Shown here: in pieces, positions 54,037-62,106 of the stretch
Layout of the letters: each line of letters opens with the position of its first letter
Numbering within the stretch: the stretch's first letter is position 1
DNA from: an uncultured Clostridium sp.
Lineage (GTDB): Bacteria; Bacillota; Clostridia; Clostridiales; Clostridiaceae
Assembly: GCA_934746015.1 (NCBI GenBank)
Contig: CAKVEW010000002.1
Location: 124,001 to 188,000 of the forward strand
DNA length: 64,000 nt
Direction: 5' to 3'
Translations under genes and position numbers: made by a program
Notes under the pieces: generated by a model
The model's input: only the letters and a program-made list of their open reading frames with translations
What the model was told of the DNA's origin: nothing
Databases searched by the model: none

Positions 54037-54135
54037 TCATACTTTTATGTTCTTTTTTAATTTATTACTATTATTTAATACTTTACTTACCAAGTTATGA
54101 TTAAACTTAGAATTACCTTTTAATTTAACTGTCAT
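54037..54135 (-). CDS. Possible 32-aa protein
   Basis: An ATG at 54135 with GAGGAGAATTTCTT upstream opens a 32-codon Lys/Asn-rich frame starting MTVKLKGNSK and ending TGA at 54037. A terminator hairpin follows immediately. No family is recognised. Ribosome site, start, stop and terminator together support a real gene. Confidence 0.5.
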   Translation of the reverse strand: MTVKLKGNSKFNHNLVSKVLNNSNKLKKNIKV

Positions 54136-54188
54136 TAAGAAATTCTCCTCTGCAATTATTTTAAAACAAGTATAAAAATAATAGTAAA

Positions 54189-54383
54189 TTATACTTTATT
54201 CTTATTTAACTCATATTTTAGTCTTTCCCATGTATTATTGATATCCTTTTCAATTTTTCTTGTAAGTGATTTTTTTTCTTCTTCTGTATATGTTGGTGAA
54301 TTGTTTATATTTTGTTTCATATAAAATAATCTTCTTACTGATTCATTAAAGCTACAGTGTTTATTTTTATCTACTCTAAGCAT
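54189..54383 (-). CDS. Small hypothetical protein, 64 aa
   Basis: The 64-aa hydrophilic, helical protein (MLRVDKNKHCSFNESVRRL, then TWERLKYELNKNKV) has GGGAGGTAG ahead of its ATG. A palindrome upstream (54451-54472) may be an operator. It precedes the 32-aa ORF on the same strand. No family is recognised. Confidence 0.6.
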   Translation of the reverse strand: MLRVDKNKHCSFNESVRRLFYMKQNINNSPTYTEEEKKSLTRKIEKDINNTWERLKYELNKNKV

Positions 54384-54450
54384 AATTATATCTACCTCCC
54401 TTCAATTTAATTCTCTATATACATTATATACTGTTTTTATTATTTTTTGT

Positions 54451-54472
54451 TACAATTTATAGTCAAATTGTA
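54451..54472. promoter_or_regulatory. Palindrome upstream of the 64-aa gene
   Basis: TACAATTT (54451-54458) and AAATTGTA (54465-54472) are perfectly complementary with a 6-base gap. On the minus strand a TTGACT lies within it, so it may overlap the -35 of the 64-aa gene. Confidence 0.35.
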
Positions 54473-54586
54473 TATTTAATTAAATCTTAAGATTTTCCTA
54501 TTAAAACCATCGGATTAAACTAAAAAAACTTAATTACAAATTATTATATCTAATATTAGTTATATGGTTACTTATTTTAATAAGAA

Positions 54587-54609
54587 AGCCTTAGAAAATA
54601 TCTAAAGCT
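54587..54609 (-). terminator. Terminator of the oxidoreductase operon
   Basis: AGCCTTAGA (54587-54595) pairs with TCTAAAGCT (54601-54609) with one mismatch. On the minus strand TTCTTATTAAA follows. Confidence 0.55.
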
Positions 54610-54641
54610 CCCTGTAATAATATATATTTTAAAAATAATTA

Positions 54642-55172
54642 TTATAAATCTATACTAGCACCTAATTCTATTGCTAATTTATTTAATTCATAATATTCTC
54701 TTTTTCCATGCTTATTAATGGAGGTTAATATATCTTCCATAGTAATAATATTTAATTTCTTAATTAAAAAACCAAGTAATATCATATTGGCATTTCTTTT
54801 GTCTCCTAGCTTTTCAGCTTTTGATTCAGCATTTATCTTAAAGGATTCTATATTTTCAAAATTACATTCCTCTTTTACCATATCTGAATCTATTATTAAA
54901 ATTCCATTTTCCTTTATTGATTTACTAAACTTATCTAAAGATGGCTTATTCATAACAACAACTATATCTGCTTCTGTAATAACAGGAGATCCAACTTCTT
55001 CATCAGAAATTATAACTGAGCAATTTGCTGTACCACCTCTCATTTCAGGTCCATAAGATGGTAGCCATGATACATTAAAGCCCTTATCCATAGCTGCAAA
55101 TGATAAAATCTTACCAACAGTTAAGATTCCCTGTCCCCCAAAACCTGCAAATATAATTTCCTTCTTTATCAT
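54642..55172 (-). CDS. 2-oxoacid:ferredoxin oxidoreductase, gamma subunit
   Basis: The 176-aa gamma subunit of the oxidoreductase family carries FAGFGGQGILTVGKIL and the SYGPEMRGGTANCSVIIS motif. It completes the four-subunit enzyme that turns a 2-oxoacid (2-oxoisovalerate or 2-oxoglutarate type) into its acyl-CoA with ferredoxin as electron carrier. It starts 1 base after the beta stop, with AAGGAGG ahead. Confidence 0.93.
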   Translation of the reverse strand: MIKKEIIFAGFGGQGILTVGKILSFAAMDKGFNVSWLPSYGPEMRGGTANCSVIISDEEVGSPVITEADIVVVMNKPSLDKFSKSIKENGILIIDSDMVKEECNFENIESFKINAESKAEKLGDKRNANMILLGFLIKKLNIITMEDILTSINKHGKREYYELNKLAIELGASIDL

Positions 55173-55173
55173 T

Positions 55174-55923
55174 CTACTTATCCTCCTTATTTACATCTTT
55201 TTTAACACCTAAAGGATAATATGGAATCATATTTTCTCTAAGCCATTTTAAAGAATCATTTGGAGATAGTCCCCAATTAGTTGGACATGTAGATAAGACT
55301 TCAACAAATGAATATCCTAAACCTTTTATAGAATTATTAAAAGCTTTTTTAATTGCTTTTTTAGCCTTTGTTAAATTAGGTATATTATCTACACTTACTC
55401 TTTCTACATAAGTTGCACCATCTAAAGTAGCTATCATTTCAGAAACTCTTATTGGATAACCTTGTGTTTTAAAATTTCTTCCATATGGAGATGTTTCTGT
55501 AATTTGCCCTTCTAAACTTGTTGGTGCCATTTGCCCTCCTGTCATACCATATATGCAATTGTTTACAAAGATAGTTACAATATTTTCTCCCCTAGCTGCT
55601 GCATGAATAACTTCTCCAGTTCCAATTGCTATTAAATCTCCATCTCCCTGATAAGTAAATACTACTTTATCTGGATTTCCTCTTTTTATACCTGTAGCAA
55701 CTGCTGGAGCTCTTCCATGAGCTGCTTGAAACATATCACAAGCAAAATAATTATATGCAAGTACTGAACATCCAACTGATGCGACTCCTATAGTCTTATC
55801 TAATATTCCTAATTCCTCTATTACTTCTCCTATTAATTTATGAATTATTCCATGAGTACATCCTGGACAATAGTGTGTAGGTACATCTAAAAGAGCCTTT
55901 GTTGGCTCATAAACAATTGCCAT
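55174..55923 (-). CDS. 2-oxoacid:ferredoxin oxidoreductase, beta (TPP) subunit
   Basis: The 249-aa beta subunit binds thiamine pyrophosphate: HYCPGCTHGIIHKL, GDGDLIAIGTGEVIHAA (diphosphate site) and NNCIYGMTGGQMAPTS. I start at the ATG at 55923 behind GGGGGTATGTAAT; a TTG five codons upstream overlaps the alpha stop. It lies between alpha and gamma in the operon. Confidence 0.93.
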   Translation of the reverse strand: MAIVYEPTKALLDVPTHYCPGCTHGIIHKLIGEVIEELGILDKTIGVASVGCSVLAYNYFACDMFQAAHGRAPAVATGIKRGNPDKVVFTYQGDGDLIAIGTGEVIHAAARGENIVTIFVNNCIYGMTGGQMAPTSLEGQITETSPYGRNFKTQGYPIRVSEMIATLDGATYVERVSVDNIPNLTKAKKAIKKAFNNSIKGLGYSFVEVLSTCPTNWGLSPNDSLKWLRENMIPYYPLGVKKDVNKEDK

Positions 55924-55924
55924 A

Positions 55925-56992
55925 TTACATACCCCCAATAATAGATTTTACATATTCATATATCTCATCTACTGTAGGTACTATTCCACCTGTCCTACCA
56001 TAAAATCTAACTTCTTCTTTTCCATTTACAGAAAGCTTTATATCTTCAAGCATTTGTCCACAATTCATTTCCACAGACAAATATCCATTTTTACTTTTTC
56101 CTAAAGTCGTATTAAAAGCTTCATTTGGAAATGGCCAAGTTGTTATAGGTCTTATTAGCCCTAAGTTTATTCCATCTTTTTTTGCAATACTTATAACACT
56201 TTTACATATTCTAGCTGTTATTCCAAAGGAAACTAATATTAAATCACAGGAATTTTCACAGTTATATAGTTCATATTTAACTTCATTTTCTCTTATTATC
56301 TTATATTTTTCTTGTAGTTTCATATTAAGTTCTTCAAGTTTTTCTGGGTTTAGTTCTAATGAATTTATTATATTATGTTTATTTCTCTTTCCTAACCCAT
56401 TAGCTGCCCAAGTCTTTTCTGGCAATTCTCTTTTTTTATTTTTTCTAAATTCAATTCCTTCCATCATTTGCCCTAGCATACCATCAGCCATTATCATTAC
56501 TGGAGTTCTATATAAATCACTTACATCAAAGGCCTCTGAAATTAAATCCACCATTTCTTGAATAGATGCTGGAGCATAAACTGGCAAATTAAAATCTCCA
56601 TGTCCGAGTCCCTTATTTAAAAATAAATAATCTGATTGAGCTGGCTGTATTCCTCCAAGACCTGGTCCACACCTAACTACATCAACTATTACACAAGGTA
56701 CTTCAGCAGCTGCTAAATATGAAATACCTTCAGTCATTAAGCTTATTCCTGGACTAGAGGATGATGTCATACATCTAACTCCTGTTCCTCCACATCCATA
56801 TACCATATTAATAGCTGCAATTTCACTTTCAGCTTGTAGAAATACTCCATTAACCTTTTCCATATTTTTTGCCATATATGCTATTAATTCAGTTTGAGGT
56901 GTTATTGGATATCCAAAAAAGCATTTACATCCTGCTCTAATAGCTGCTTCCGCTATAGCCTCATTGCCCTTCATTAAAAACCTTTCCCCCAT
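55925..56992 (-). CDS. 2-oxoacid:ferredoxin oxidoreductase, alpha subunit
   Basis: The 355-aa alpha subunit shows GNEAIAEAAIRAGCKCFFGYP, PITPQTELIAYMAK and TSSSSPGISLMTEGISYLAAAE. I start at the ATG at 56992 behind TAGGAGGAGAACT. Seven codons upstream, an alternative ATG overlaps the ferredoxin subunit gene. The subunit order delta-alpha-beta-gamma is typical of clostridial KOR/VOR enzymes. The oxoacid specificity cannot be assigned from sequence alone. Confidence 0.93.
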   Translation of the reverse strand: MGERFLMKGNEAIAEAAIRAGCKCFFGYPITPQTELIAYMAKNMEKVNGVFLQAESEIAAINMVYGCGGTGVRCMTSSSSPGISLMTEGISYLAAAEVPCVIVDVVRCGPGLGGIQPAQSDYLFLNKGLGHGDFNLPVYAPASIQEMVDLISEAFDVSDLYRTPVMIMADGMLGQMMEGIEFRKNKKRELPEKTWAANGLGKRNKHNIINSLELNPEKLEELNMKLQEKYKIIRENEVKYELYNCENSCDLILVSFGITARICKSVISIAKKDGINLGLIRPITTWPFPNEAFNTTLGKSKNGYLSVEMNCGQMLEDIKLSVNGKEEVRFYGRTGGIVPTVDEIYEYVKSIIGGM

Positions 56993-57002
56993 AGTTCTCC
57001 TC

Positions 57003-57212
57003 CTATCTTTCAATTGTTATTACACAATCTGGACAAATTTTTCCACAAGATGCACATGCTATGCATTCACTTATAAGACTTTCTTCTATTCCAGCAGGGT
57101 GATATCCCTTACTATTAAACTTCTCTTTAAAACTAATAATTTTTTTAGGACATATATTTATACAATGCCCACAACCTTTACATCTTTCCTCTTTAAATAT
57201 AACCTTAGCCAT
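57003..57212 (-). CDS. 2-oxoacid:ferredoxin oxidoreductase, 4Fe-4S (delta) subunit
   Basis: The 69-aa protein has two 4Fe-4S motifs, CKGCGHCINICP and CIACASCGKICP, as in delta subunits. It is the first subunit of the enzyme operon, preceded by TAAGGAGG and 14 bases after the P-loop protein gene. Confidence 0.93.
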   Translation of the reverse strand: MAKVIFKEERCKGCGHCINICPKKIISFKEKFNSKGYHPAGIEESLISECIACASCGKICPDCVITIER

Positions 57213-57226
57213 TAAAATCCTCCTTA

Positions 57227-57892
57227 TTATTCCCAGGGCATGTCCATATATAAATTTATAGGTAATATTTCTCCATTAACTTTATCCTTTACTACCTCTT
57301 CAAATTTTTTAGTGCATACAGTGTATTTGTAAGGAATGCTTAAAAACTTAGATAACTCCAAAGATTCAATATCTCCTTTCAATATATGACTAGATTCTGT
57401 TTCCTTCATCATGTGAGAATTTGATATTATATCAGTTACTTTTAACCTACTAGCTAATTCAATAGATTTTAGATATTCACTTGCTATTCTACAATTTAAG
57501 GTTTCCAGTCTTGAATTATTTAAAATATAAAACATTGAATAATCTTCTTCTTCAAAATACTTGTTATATACTCCTAGAACCCTTGCCCCTACATCATCTC
57601 CACCAACATCCAAGACAACTTCATATGATTTATCATCAAATACAGATAAAATTTCTGATGATAGTACCATTAGCTCTGCATTAATTAAATCCTTCCTTGT
57701 ACTTATAACATTTATCATGTAATCCTTTTCTATTTTCTCTTTAATATCTCTTATACAAAAATAAGGATTAACTGTATCCATATCAACTAATGCTACCTTT
57801 TTACCTTCCTTAGCCATTTTTATAGCATAATTAATTGCAATTTCTGTCTTTCCACTACCAAAGTGTCCAGTAAATATCTTAATCCTACTCAC
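57227..57892 (-). CDS. P-loop nucleotide-binding protein of the MinD/CobQ type
   Basis: The 221-aa protein shows the deviant Walker A GHFGSGKTEIAINYA and VALVDMDTVNPYF, as in SIMIBI-class ATPases. It has no membrane helix. It heads the oxidoreductase operon and may assist assembly or regulation of the enzyme; this is inferred. The start is GTG at 57892, behind GGGGAG. Confidence 0.8.
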   Translation of the reverse strand: MSRIKIFTGHFGSGKTEIAINYAIKMAKEGKKVALVDMDTVNPYFCIRDIKEKIEKDYMINVISTRKDLINAELMVLSSEILSVFDDKSYEVVLDVGGDDVGARVLGVYNKYFEEEDYSMFYILNNSRLETLNCRIASEYLKSIELASRLKVTDIISNSHMMKETESSHILKGDIESLELSKFLSIPYKYTVCTKKFEEVVKDKVNGEILPINLYMDMPWE

Positions 57893-58131
57893 ATTAACAC
57901 TCCCCGTTAAACATTCTTACTATCAGTATACTTTATATTTTATTTTTCCTGCAATAAAAAGTGTAATATTAATACATATTTAGTAAAATTCATGCTAATT
58001 ATAATTTATCTAAATAAATCATTAAGAATTTTCTAAAATAAATGCTATATTAATTATTTTAAAGTTAATTTTTTGCATTATAAAAAGTTATTCACAGGCT
58101 AATTCTTTATTAATTCCTAGAGAATAATAAA

Positions 58132-58150
58132 AGAGTCTTAGAATAACTCT
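58132..58150 (-). terminator. Possible terminator of the 2Fe-2S gene
   Basis: AGAGT (58132-58136) pairs with ACTCT (58146-58150). On the minus strand TTTATTATTC follows. A competing pairing TTAGA/TCTAA exists. Confidence 0.4.
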
Positions 58151-58168
58151 AAAACTCCTACAAATAAA

Positions 58169-58342
58169 CTATTTATTATTTTCAATTAATGCTTCTATTC
58201 TAGCTCCACATCTACTAGCTCCACAAAATCCTGTTCCAGCACAAGTAGTTTCTTTAACCTTTTCAAATGTATCAGCACCATCTTTTATAGCTTTTACTAT
58301 TTCATCTTTTTCTACGCCTTTGCATAAGCAAACTAAATCCAT
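58169..58342 (-). CDS. Small BFD-like [2Fe-2S] protein
   Basis: A 57-aa protein with CLC near the N-terminus and TTCAGTGFCGASRCGAR near the end. The four Cys fit the bacterioferritin-associated ferredoxin-like / NirB-type 2Fe-2S domain (CxC with later CxxxxC). The ATG at 58342 has GAGGTGTAA upstream and the frame is complete to TAG. Such small proteins carry electrons or iron-sulfur clusters. It is one of the few Fe-S genes near the oxidoreductase operon. Confidence 0.8.
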   Translation of the reverse strand: MDLVCLCKGVEKDEIVKAIKDGADTFEKVKETTCAGTGFCGASRCGARIEALIENNK

Positions 58343-58463
58343 ATTTACACCTCAATTTCTAAAATCATTTCTATAACATATTTAAAAAGAAACTTAAACT
58401 GTTGTTTCCTATTATAATATATTTTTTCAATTTATAAAAGCTATTATTAGAAAATAATTATTA

Positions 58464-59366
58464 TTAACTTATTATTTTTGAAATTATAGGTATAGTAATA
58501 ATAGATAATAAGGTGGTTATAAATACAACTATTGATGAATATTCCTTTTCCTTATTAAAGTCAGCTGCAAGTATTGATGTCATGGCAGCTGCTGGCATGG
58601 CTTGTATAACTATAATAGTATTTATTATAGTTGTATTGTCTTTTAAAACTAGTTTTATTAGTATAAGTACCAAAGGTATTATTATTAGCTTAATTAATGA
58701 TCCATAATATATTGAGATTTCCTTAAATACATCTTTTATACTTACCTTAGACAATATACTTCCCACAATTATCATTGAAATTGGTGCAGTCATATCTCCA
58801 ACTATTTTTGTTGTATCTAATATAAAAGATGGTAATTTTACTTTAAATAACATCATAGGGATACCTATATATACTGCTATTATAGCTGGATTTAATAAAA
58901 CCTTTTTTATATTTTTCTTTGATATTCTATCTGAGAAAATCATAACTCCATATGTCCATAAAGCTATTGTAAATACCATATTAAAAATTGATGTATAAAC
59001 AACCCCTTCTGCCCCATACAAGCTATTAATTATAGGGAATCCTATAAAACCACAATTTGAAAATACATTTGCAAAATGTAGAATTTTTTTCTTTTCACTT
59101 TTAATAGGAAGTAAAAATATATAAGATATAATAGCCCCTAACATCATAAAAGCTACGCTATAAATAAATGCCATCAAAACATTCTTTCCCATTCCATCAC
59201 TAAATTCAAAGCTAAATGAATTTATAACTAAAAGTGGTAATGTTATTTCTAATAGTATTCTTCTTAAACCTTTATTCACTTTTTCATTTATTATATTTTT
59301 TTTGGTTCCATAAACCCCAATTAATATTATTACAAATAAAGAAATTATTTTATTTAAAACAATCAT
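58464..59366 (-). CDS. AEC-family transporter (auxin efflux carrier type)
   Basis: The 300-aa membrane protein has about ten helices and the family segments LPLLVINSFSFEF, FSNCGFIGFPIINSLYG and QAMPAAAMTSILAADFNKE. AEC proteins export organic acids such as malate or auxin-like compounds. TAGGAG precedes the ATG. Confidence 0.87.
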   Translation of the reverse strand: MIVLNKIISLFVIILIGVYGTKKNIINEKVNKGLRRILLEITLPLLVINSFSFEFSDGMGKNVLMAFIYSVAFMMLGAIISYIFLLPIKSEKKKILHFANVFSNCGFIGFPIINSLYGAEGVVYTSIFNMVFTIALWTYGVMIFSDRISKKNIKKVLLNPAIIAVYIGIPMMLFKVKLPSFILDTTKIVGDMTAPISMIIVGSILSKVSIKDVFKEISIYYGSLIKLIIIPLVLILIKLVLKDNTTIINTIIVIQAMPAAAMTSILAADFNKEKEYSSIVVFITTLLSIITIPIISKIIS

Positions 59367-59497
59367 TTTTTCTCCTATAAAATTCTTTTTATTTATATTA
59401 TATACTTTTTATTGCTTTAAGTTATATAGTAATTTTTCACTATTATATTGATAAAATCATAATTATTTGTTATTATAATAACTATCGAATTGTTTGT

Positions 59498-59624
59498 ATA
59501 AGGGAGTAGTTAACTCTAATTTTTGTAGGAGTTACTAAGTCAACATATTGAACTTAGTTCTGGCTTAGTATTAAATAACGAGACTTATGCGTAGTTTTTT
59601 CTACGTATAAGTCTTGTTTTTTTT
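59498..59624 (+). promoter_or_regulatory. yybP-ykoY manganese riboswitch with terminator
   Basis: The leader of mntP reads GGGAGTAG near 59502, ACTAAGTCAACATAT at 59534-59548, CTTAGTTCTGGCTTAGTA at 59553-59570 and AACGAGACTT at 59577-59586. These are the conserved parts of the yybP-ykoY (Mn2+) riboswitch. A strong terminator stem follows: AGACTTATGCGTAG (59581-59594) with CTACGTATAAGTCT (59601-59614), then a T run. Mn2+ binding would disrupt this terminator and permit mntP transcription. Confidence 0.85.
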
Positions 59625-59707
59625 GTGATAATAATCTATAAAAGCATTAAAATCCTAAATAATATTTAGGCTTTTATAATAAATTCTATAATAAAGGAGT
59701 ACATAAT

Positions 59708-60289
59708 ATGGGTTTCATTTCAATTTTTATGACAGGAATAGGATTATCTATGGACGCCTTTGCAGTTTCTCTAGCTAAAGGTATTTGTTTAAAAGAAGAT
59801 GAATTAAAATATTCTTTAAGGGTATCATTATTCTTTGGTGGTTTTCAAGCATTAATGCCCCTACTTGGTTGGTGGGTTGGAAGATATTTTGAAAGCTATA
59901 TAAAATCCTTTGATCATTGGATAGCTTTTATATTACTTAGCATTATAGGTGGAAAAATGCTAATAGAAGCTATTAAAGGTCTAAAATCTTCAGAAGATGA
60001 TAATATTCCAACAGAATGTGAAAGAGATGAATTTTCTTATAAGAAACTGACTGTATTAGCAATTGCAACTAGTATAGATGCCTTAGCAGTTGGAGTTAGC
60101 TTTGCATTTTTAAGTGTTAGCATTATTCCTTCTATAACTATTATAGGAATAACTACTTTTGTACTAAGCTTTTTTGCAGTTTTCCTTGGTAAAAAGCTTG
60201 GAGAGTATATGCAAAGTTATGCTGAAATAATTGGTGGAGTTATTTTAATAGGCATAGGAATTAAAATACTATTTGAACACTTAATGTAG
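59708..60289 (+). CDS. mntP: Manganese efflux pump MntP
   Basis: The 193-aa membrane protein has six helices and the MntP pattern: GLSMDAFAVSLAKG (Asp-containing repeat 1) and ATSIDALAVGVSFAFL (repeat 2). It exports Mn2+ to prevent toxicity. TAAAGGAGTACATA precedes the ATG. The manganese riboswitch upstream strongly supports the assignment. Confidence 0.95.
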   Translation: MGFISIFMTGIGLSMDAFAVSLAKGICLKEDELKYSLRVSLFFGGFQALMPLLGWWVGRYFESYIKSFDHWIAFILLSIIGGKMLIEAIKGLKSSEDDNIPTECERDEFSYKKLTVLAIATSIDALAVGVSFAFLSVSIIPSITIIGITTFVLSFFAVFLGKKLGEYMQSYAEIIGGVILIGIGIKILFEHLM

Positions 60290-60323
60290 AATTAGGAATT
60301 AAAAAATTAATGAACATTACTTT

Positions 60324-60365
60324 GAAAAGGCACAACTATTTTCCTAAGAATAGTTGTGCCTTTTC
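60324..60365. terminator. Bidirectional terminator between mntP and the Imm5-like gene
   Basis: A perfect 17-bp stem, 60324-60340 with 60349-60365, is flanked by A and T runs. Confidence 0.88.
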
Positions 60366-60397
60366 TTTAAAATCACTTTAATATTTAATCTAATTAT

Positions 60398-60925
60398 TTA
60401 GCAATACCAATTTATTTTTGCTGGATTAGGCTCATCTGTTATAGCAACTTCACGCAAAGCCTCTTCCATCTTTTCACACTCTCTTGCTGCAATTTCATCA
60501 TAAACCTCTTCATTTTCATTAACACCAACAGATGAATATGCTACCGCTGCAGAACCATAAAAAGCTAATCCTAAAGAACTAGTTATAGTATTGATTGTTG
60601 CTGTTGTTGCTGCAATTGCTCTTGCTGCTGCTTGTGATGCTGGATTTCTATCTGCTTCTCTAGCAGCTATTTGAGCTTCCCTAACAATATTCTTTGCTTC
60701 AGTTAGTTTAATATTTCCTTCTAACCATTCATTAACTGCATTTAATGCATTTACTAAACGGGAATCATCCGGATAATATTCTCTATAAATAGGTAGAATA
60801 TGCTCTCTTGCATATTCATTACACCATCTAACAATTGTATTTTTGTTTTGAGTTTCTATTAATCTCATAAGAGAAATTATATATGGTGAATCTGCTTTTC
60901 CAAGCATTTTTCGTAGTTTAGTCAT
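60398..60925 (-). CDS. Imm5-like immunity protein
   Basis: The 175-aa protein shows NEYAREHILPIYREYYPDD, LNAVNEWLEGNIKLTEAKN and AAREADRNPASQAAARAIAA, then SLGLAFYGSAAVAYSSVG. This is the core of Imm5-type immunity proteins that protect cells from toxins of competing bacteria. No toxin gene is adjacent, so it is an orphan immunity gene or has another role. Family placement is from memory of the motif. Confidence 0.75.
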   Translation of the reverse strand: MTKLRKMLGKADSPYIISLMRLIETQNKNTIVRWCNEYAREHILPIYREYYPDDSRLVNALNAVNEWLEGNIKLTEAKNIVREAQIAAREADRNPASQAAARAIAATTATINTITSSLGLAFYGSAAVAYSSVGVNENEEVYDEIAARECEKMEEALREVAITDEPNPAKINWYC

Positions 60926-60994
60926 AATTACCCCTTTTATTAAATATATTTTTAAAATAAAATTAATGCCAAAGGCAAATTAAATTCTTTGCTA

Positions 60995-61357
60995 TTATCC
61001 CTTAATAATCTGAACTCCAACTCCATTTGGATCACTTACAAAAAAGCATTCCATATTGCCACCTAATATAATTGGTCCATTAGTAATTATATTTTTTTCT
61101 TTTGATTTCTGTAAAATTTCATCATAATTTAATGGACAAATCCCAATAGAAACATTGTTATTTGATGAAGCTTCTAATTTTGAATTTTTTTCATAAATAA
61201 GTTCAATTTTCACCCCATTATCTGCTACAAAAAAAGCAATAGAAATATCTTCATTAGGAGAAAATTCATTTTCAGCCTTCATCCCTAAAAAATCCCTATA
61301 AAACCCTTTAGACTTTTCAAAATCTTTTACTCTAATTGTAATCCAATTAATAACCAT
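60995..61357 (-). CDS. VOC-family (glyoxalase-like) protein
   Basis: The 120-aa protein has the VOC fold: ITIRVKDFEKSKGFYRDFLG, KIELIYEKNS and FFVSDPNGVGVQIIKG. Members isomerise or break down small molecules or bind antibiotics; the substrate is unknown. Confidence 0.83.
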   Translation of the reverse strand: MVINWITIRVKDFEKSKGFYRDFLGMKAENEFSPNEDISIAFFVADNGVKIELIYEKNSKLEASSNNNVSIGICPLNYDEILQKSKEKNIITNGPIILGGNMECFFVSDPNGVGVQIIKG

Positions 61358-61502
61358 ACTTTTCCCCCTTATATTTCCATAGTTTAACTCCTAATAAAAT
61401 ATTATTTATCTAATATTTTATATTATTTCCTTTTTTATTATAACATATTTTGTAAATTACATACACTTATACTATATCTATCATCTAGCTACTTCCATTT
61501 AT

Positions 61503-61913
61503 CTAAATTATTATACCATCAAAATGATCTATCTCATGCTGAATAATCTGTGCTATAAATCCAGTAAAGGTTTCTTTATGCTTTTTAAAATTTCTATCTA
61601 GATACTCTACTTCAATTACTTCATATCTCATTGTCTTTCTAAAACCAGTTAGAGATAAGCAACTTTCTTCTGTTTCATAGCCTTTATCTTTCTTTACTAT
61701 AACTGGATTTACCATAGGGACTATTACATTACCTACACTAAATACAAGGATACGTTTCTTAACTCCTATCATATTTGCAGCCATACCAACACAAGCCTCT
61801 AAATTTGCTCTTAAGGTATCAACTAAATCATCAATAACTGGGATATCAGCTTTTGTTGCAGCTTCTGATTTTTGTCCTAGGAATAATATATCCTTTATAA
61901 TTTATCTTATCAT
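61503..61913 (-). pseudogene. def: Peptide deformylase copy A, stop at codon 4
   Basis: The full gene would be 136 codons and starts ATG ATA AGA TAA at 61913; the TAA (61902-61904) ends it after three residues. From there the frame is intact to the natural stop, with CVGMAANMIG (motif 1), EESCLSL (motif 2) and QHEIDH (motif 3, metal-binding). An ATG at codon 44 would omit the first motif. Peptide deformylase removes the formyl group from new proteins. A similar copy lies at 63410-63820, in the same orientation. Confidence 0.8.
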
Positions 61914-62106
61914 ATTTATTCAAACCTTTCTATTTTTTGTCACATGCTATTTATTTACTTGAACCCCACAAATGGAAGGTAATAATTCTGAATTGTTCTG
62001 ACATTTTATTCTTAAAAATTTCTATATTTTATAGTAAAAAATCAAAAATGTGAAAAGCTATTACTATAAATTAATTTTTATATGTTAAATTGAATGGAGT
62101 GATAAA

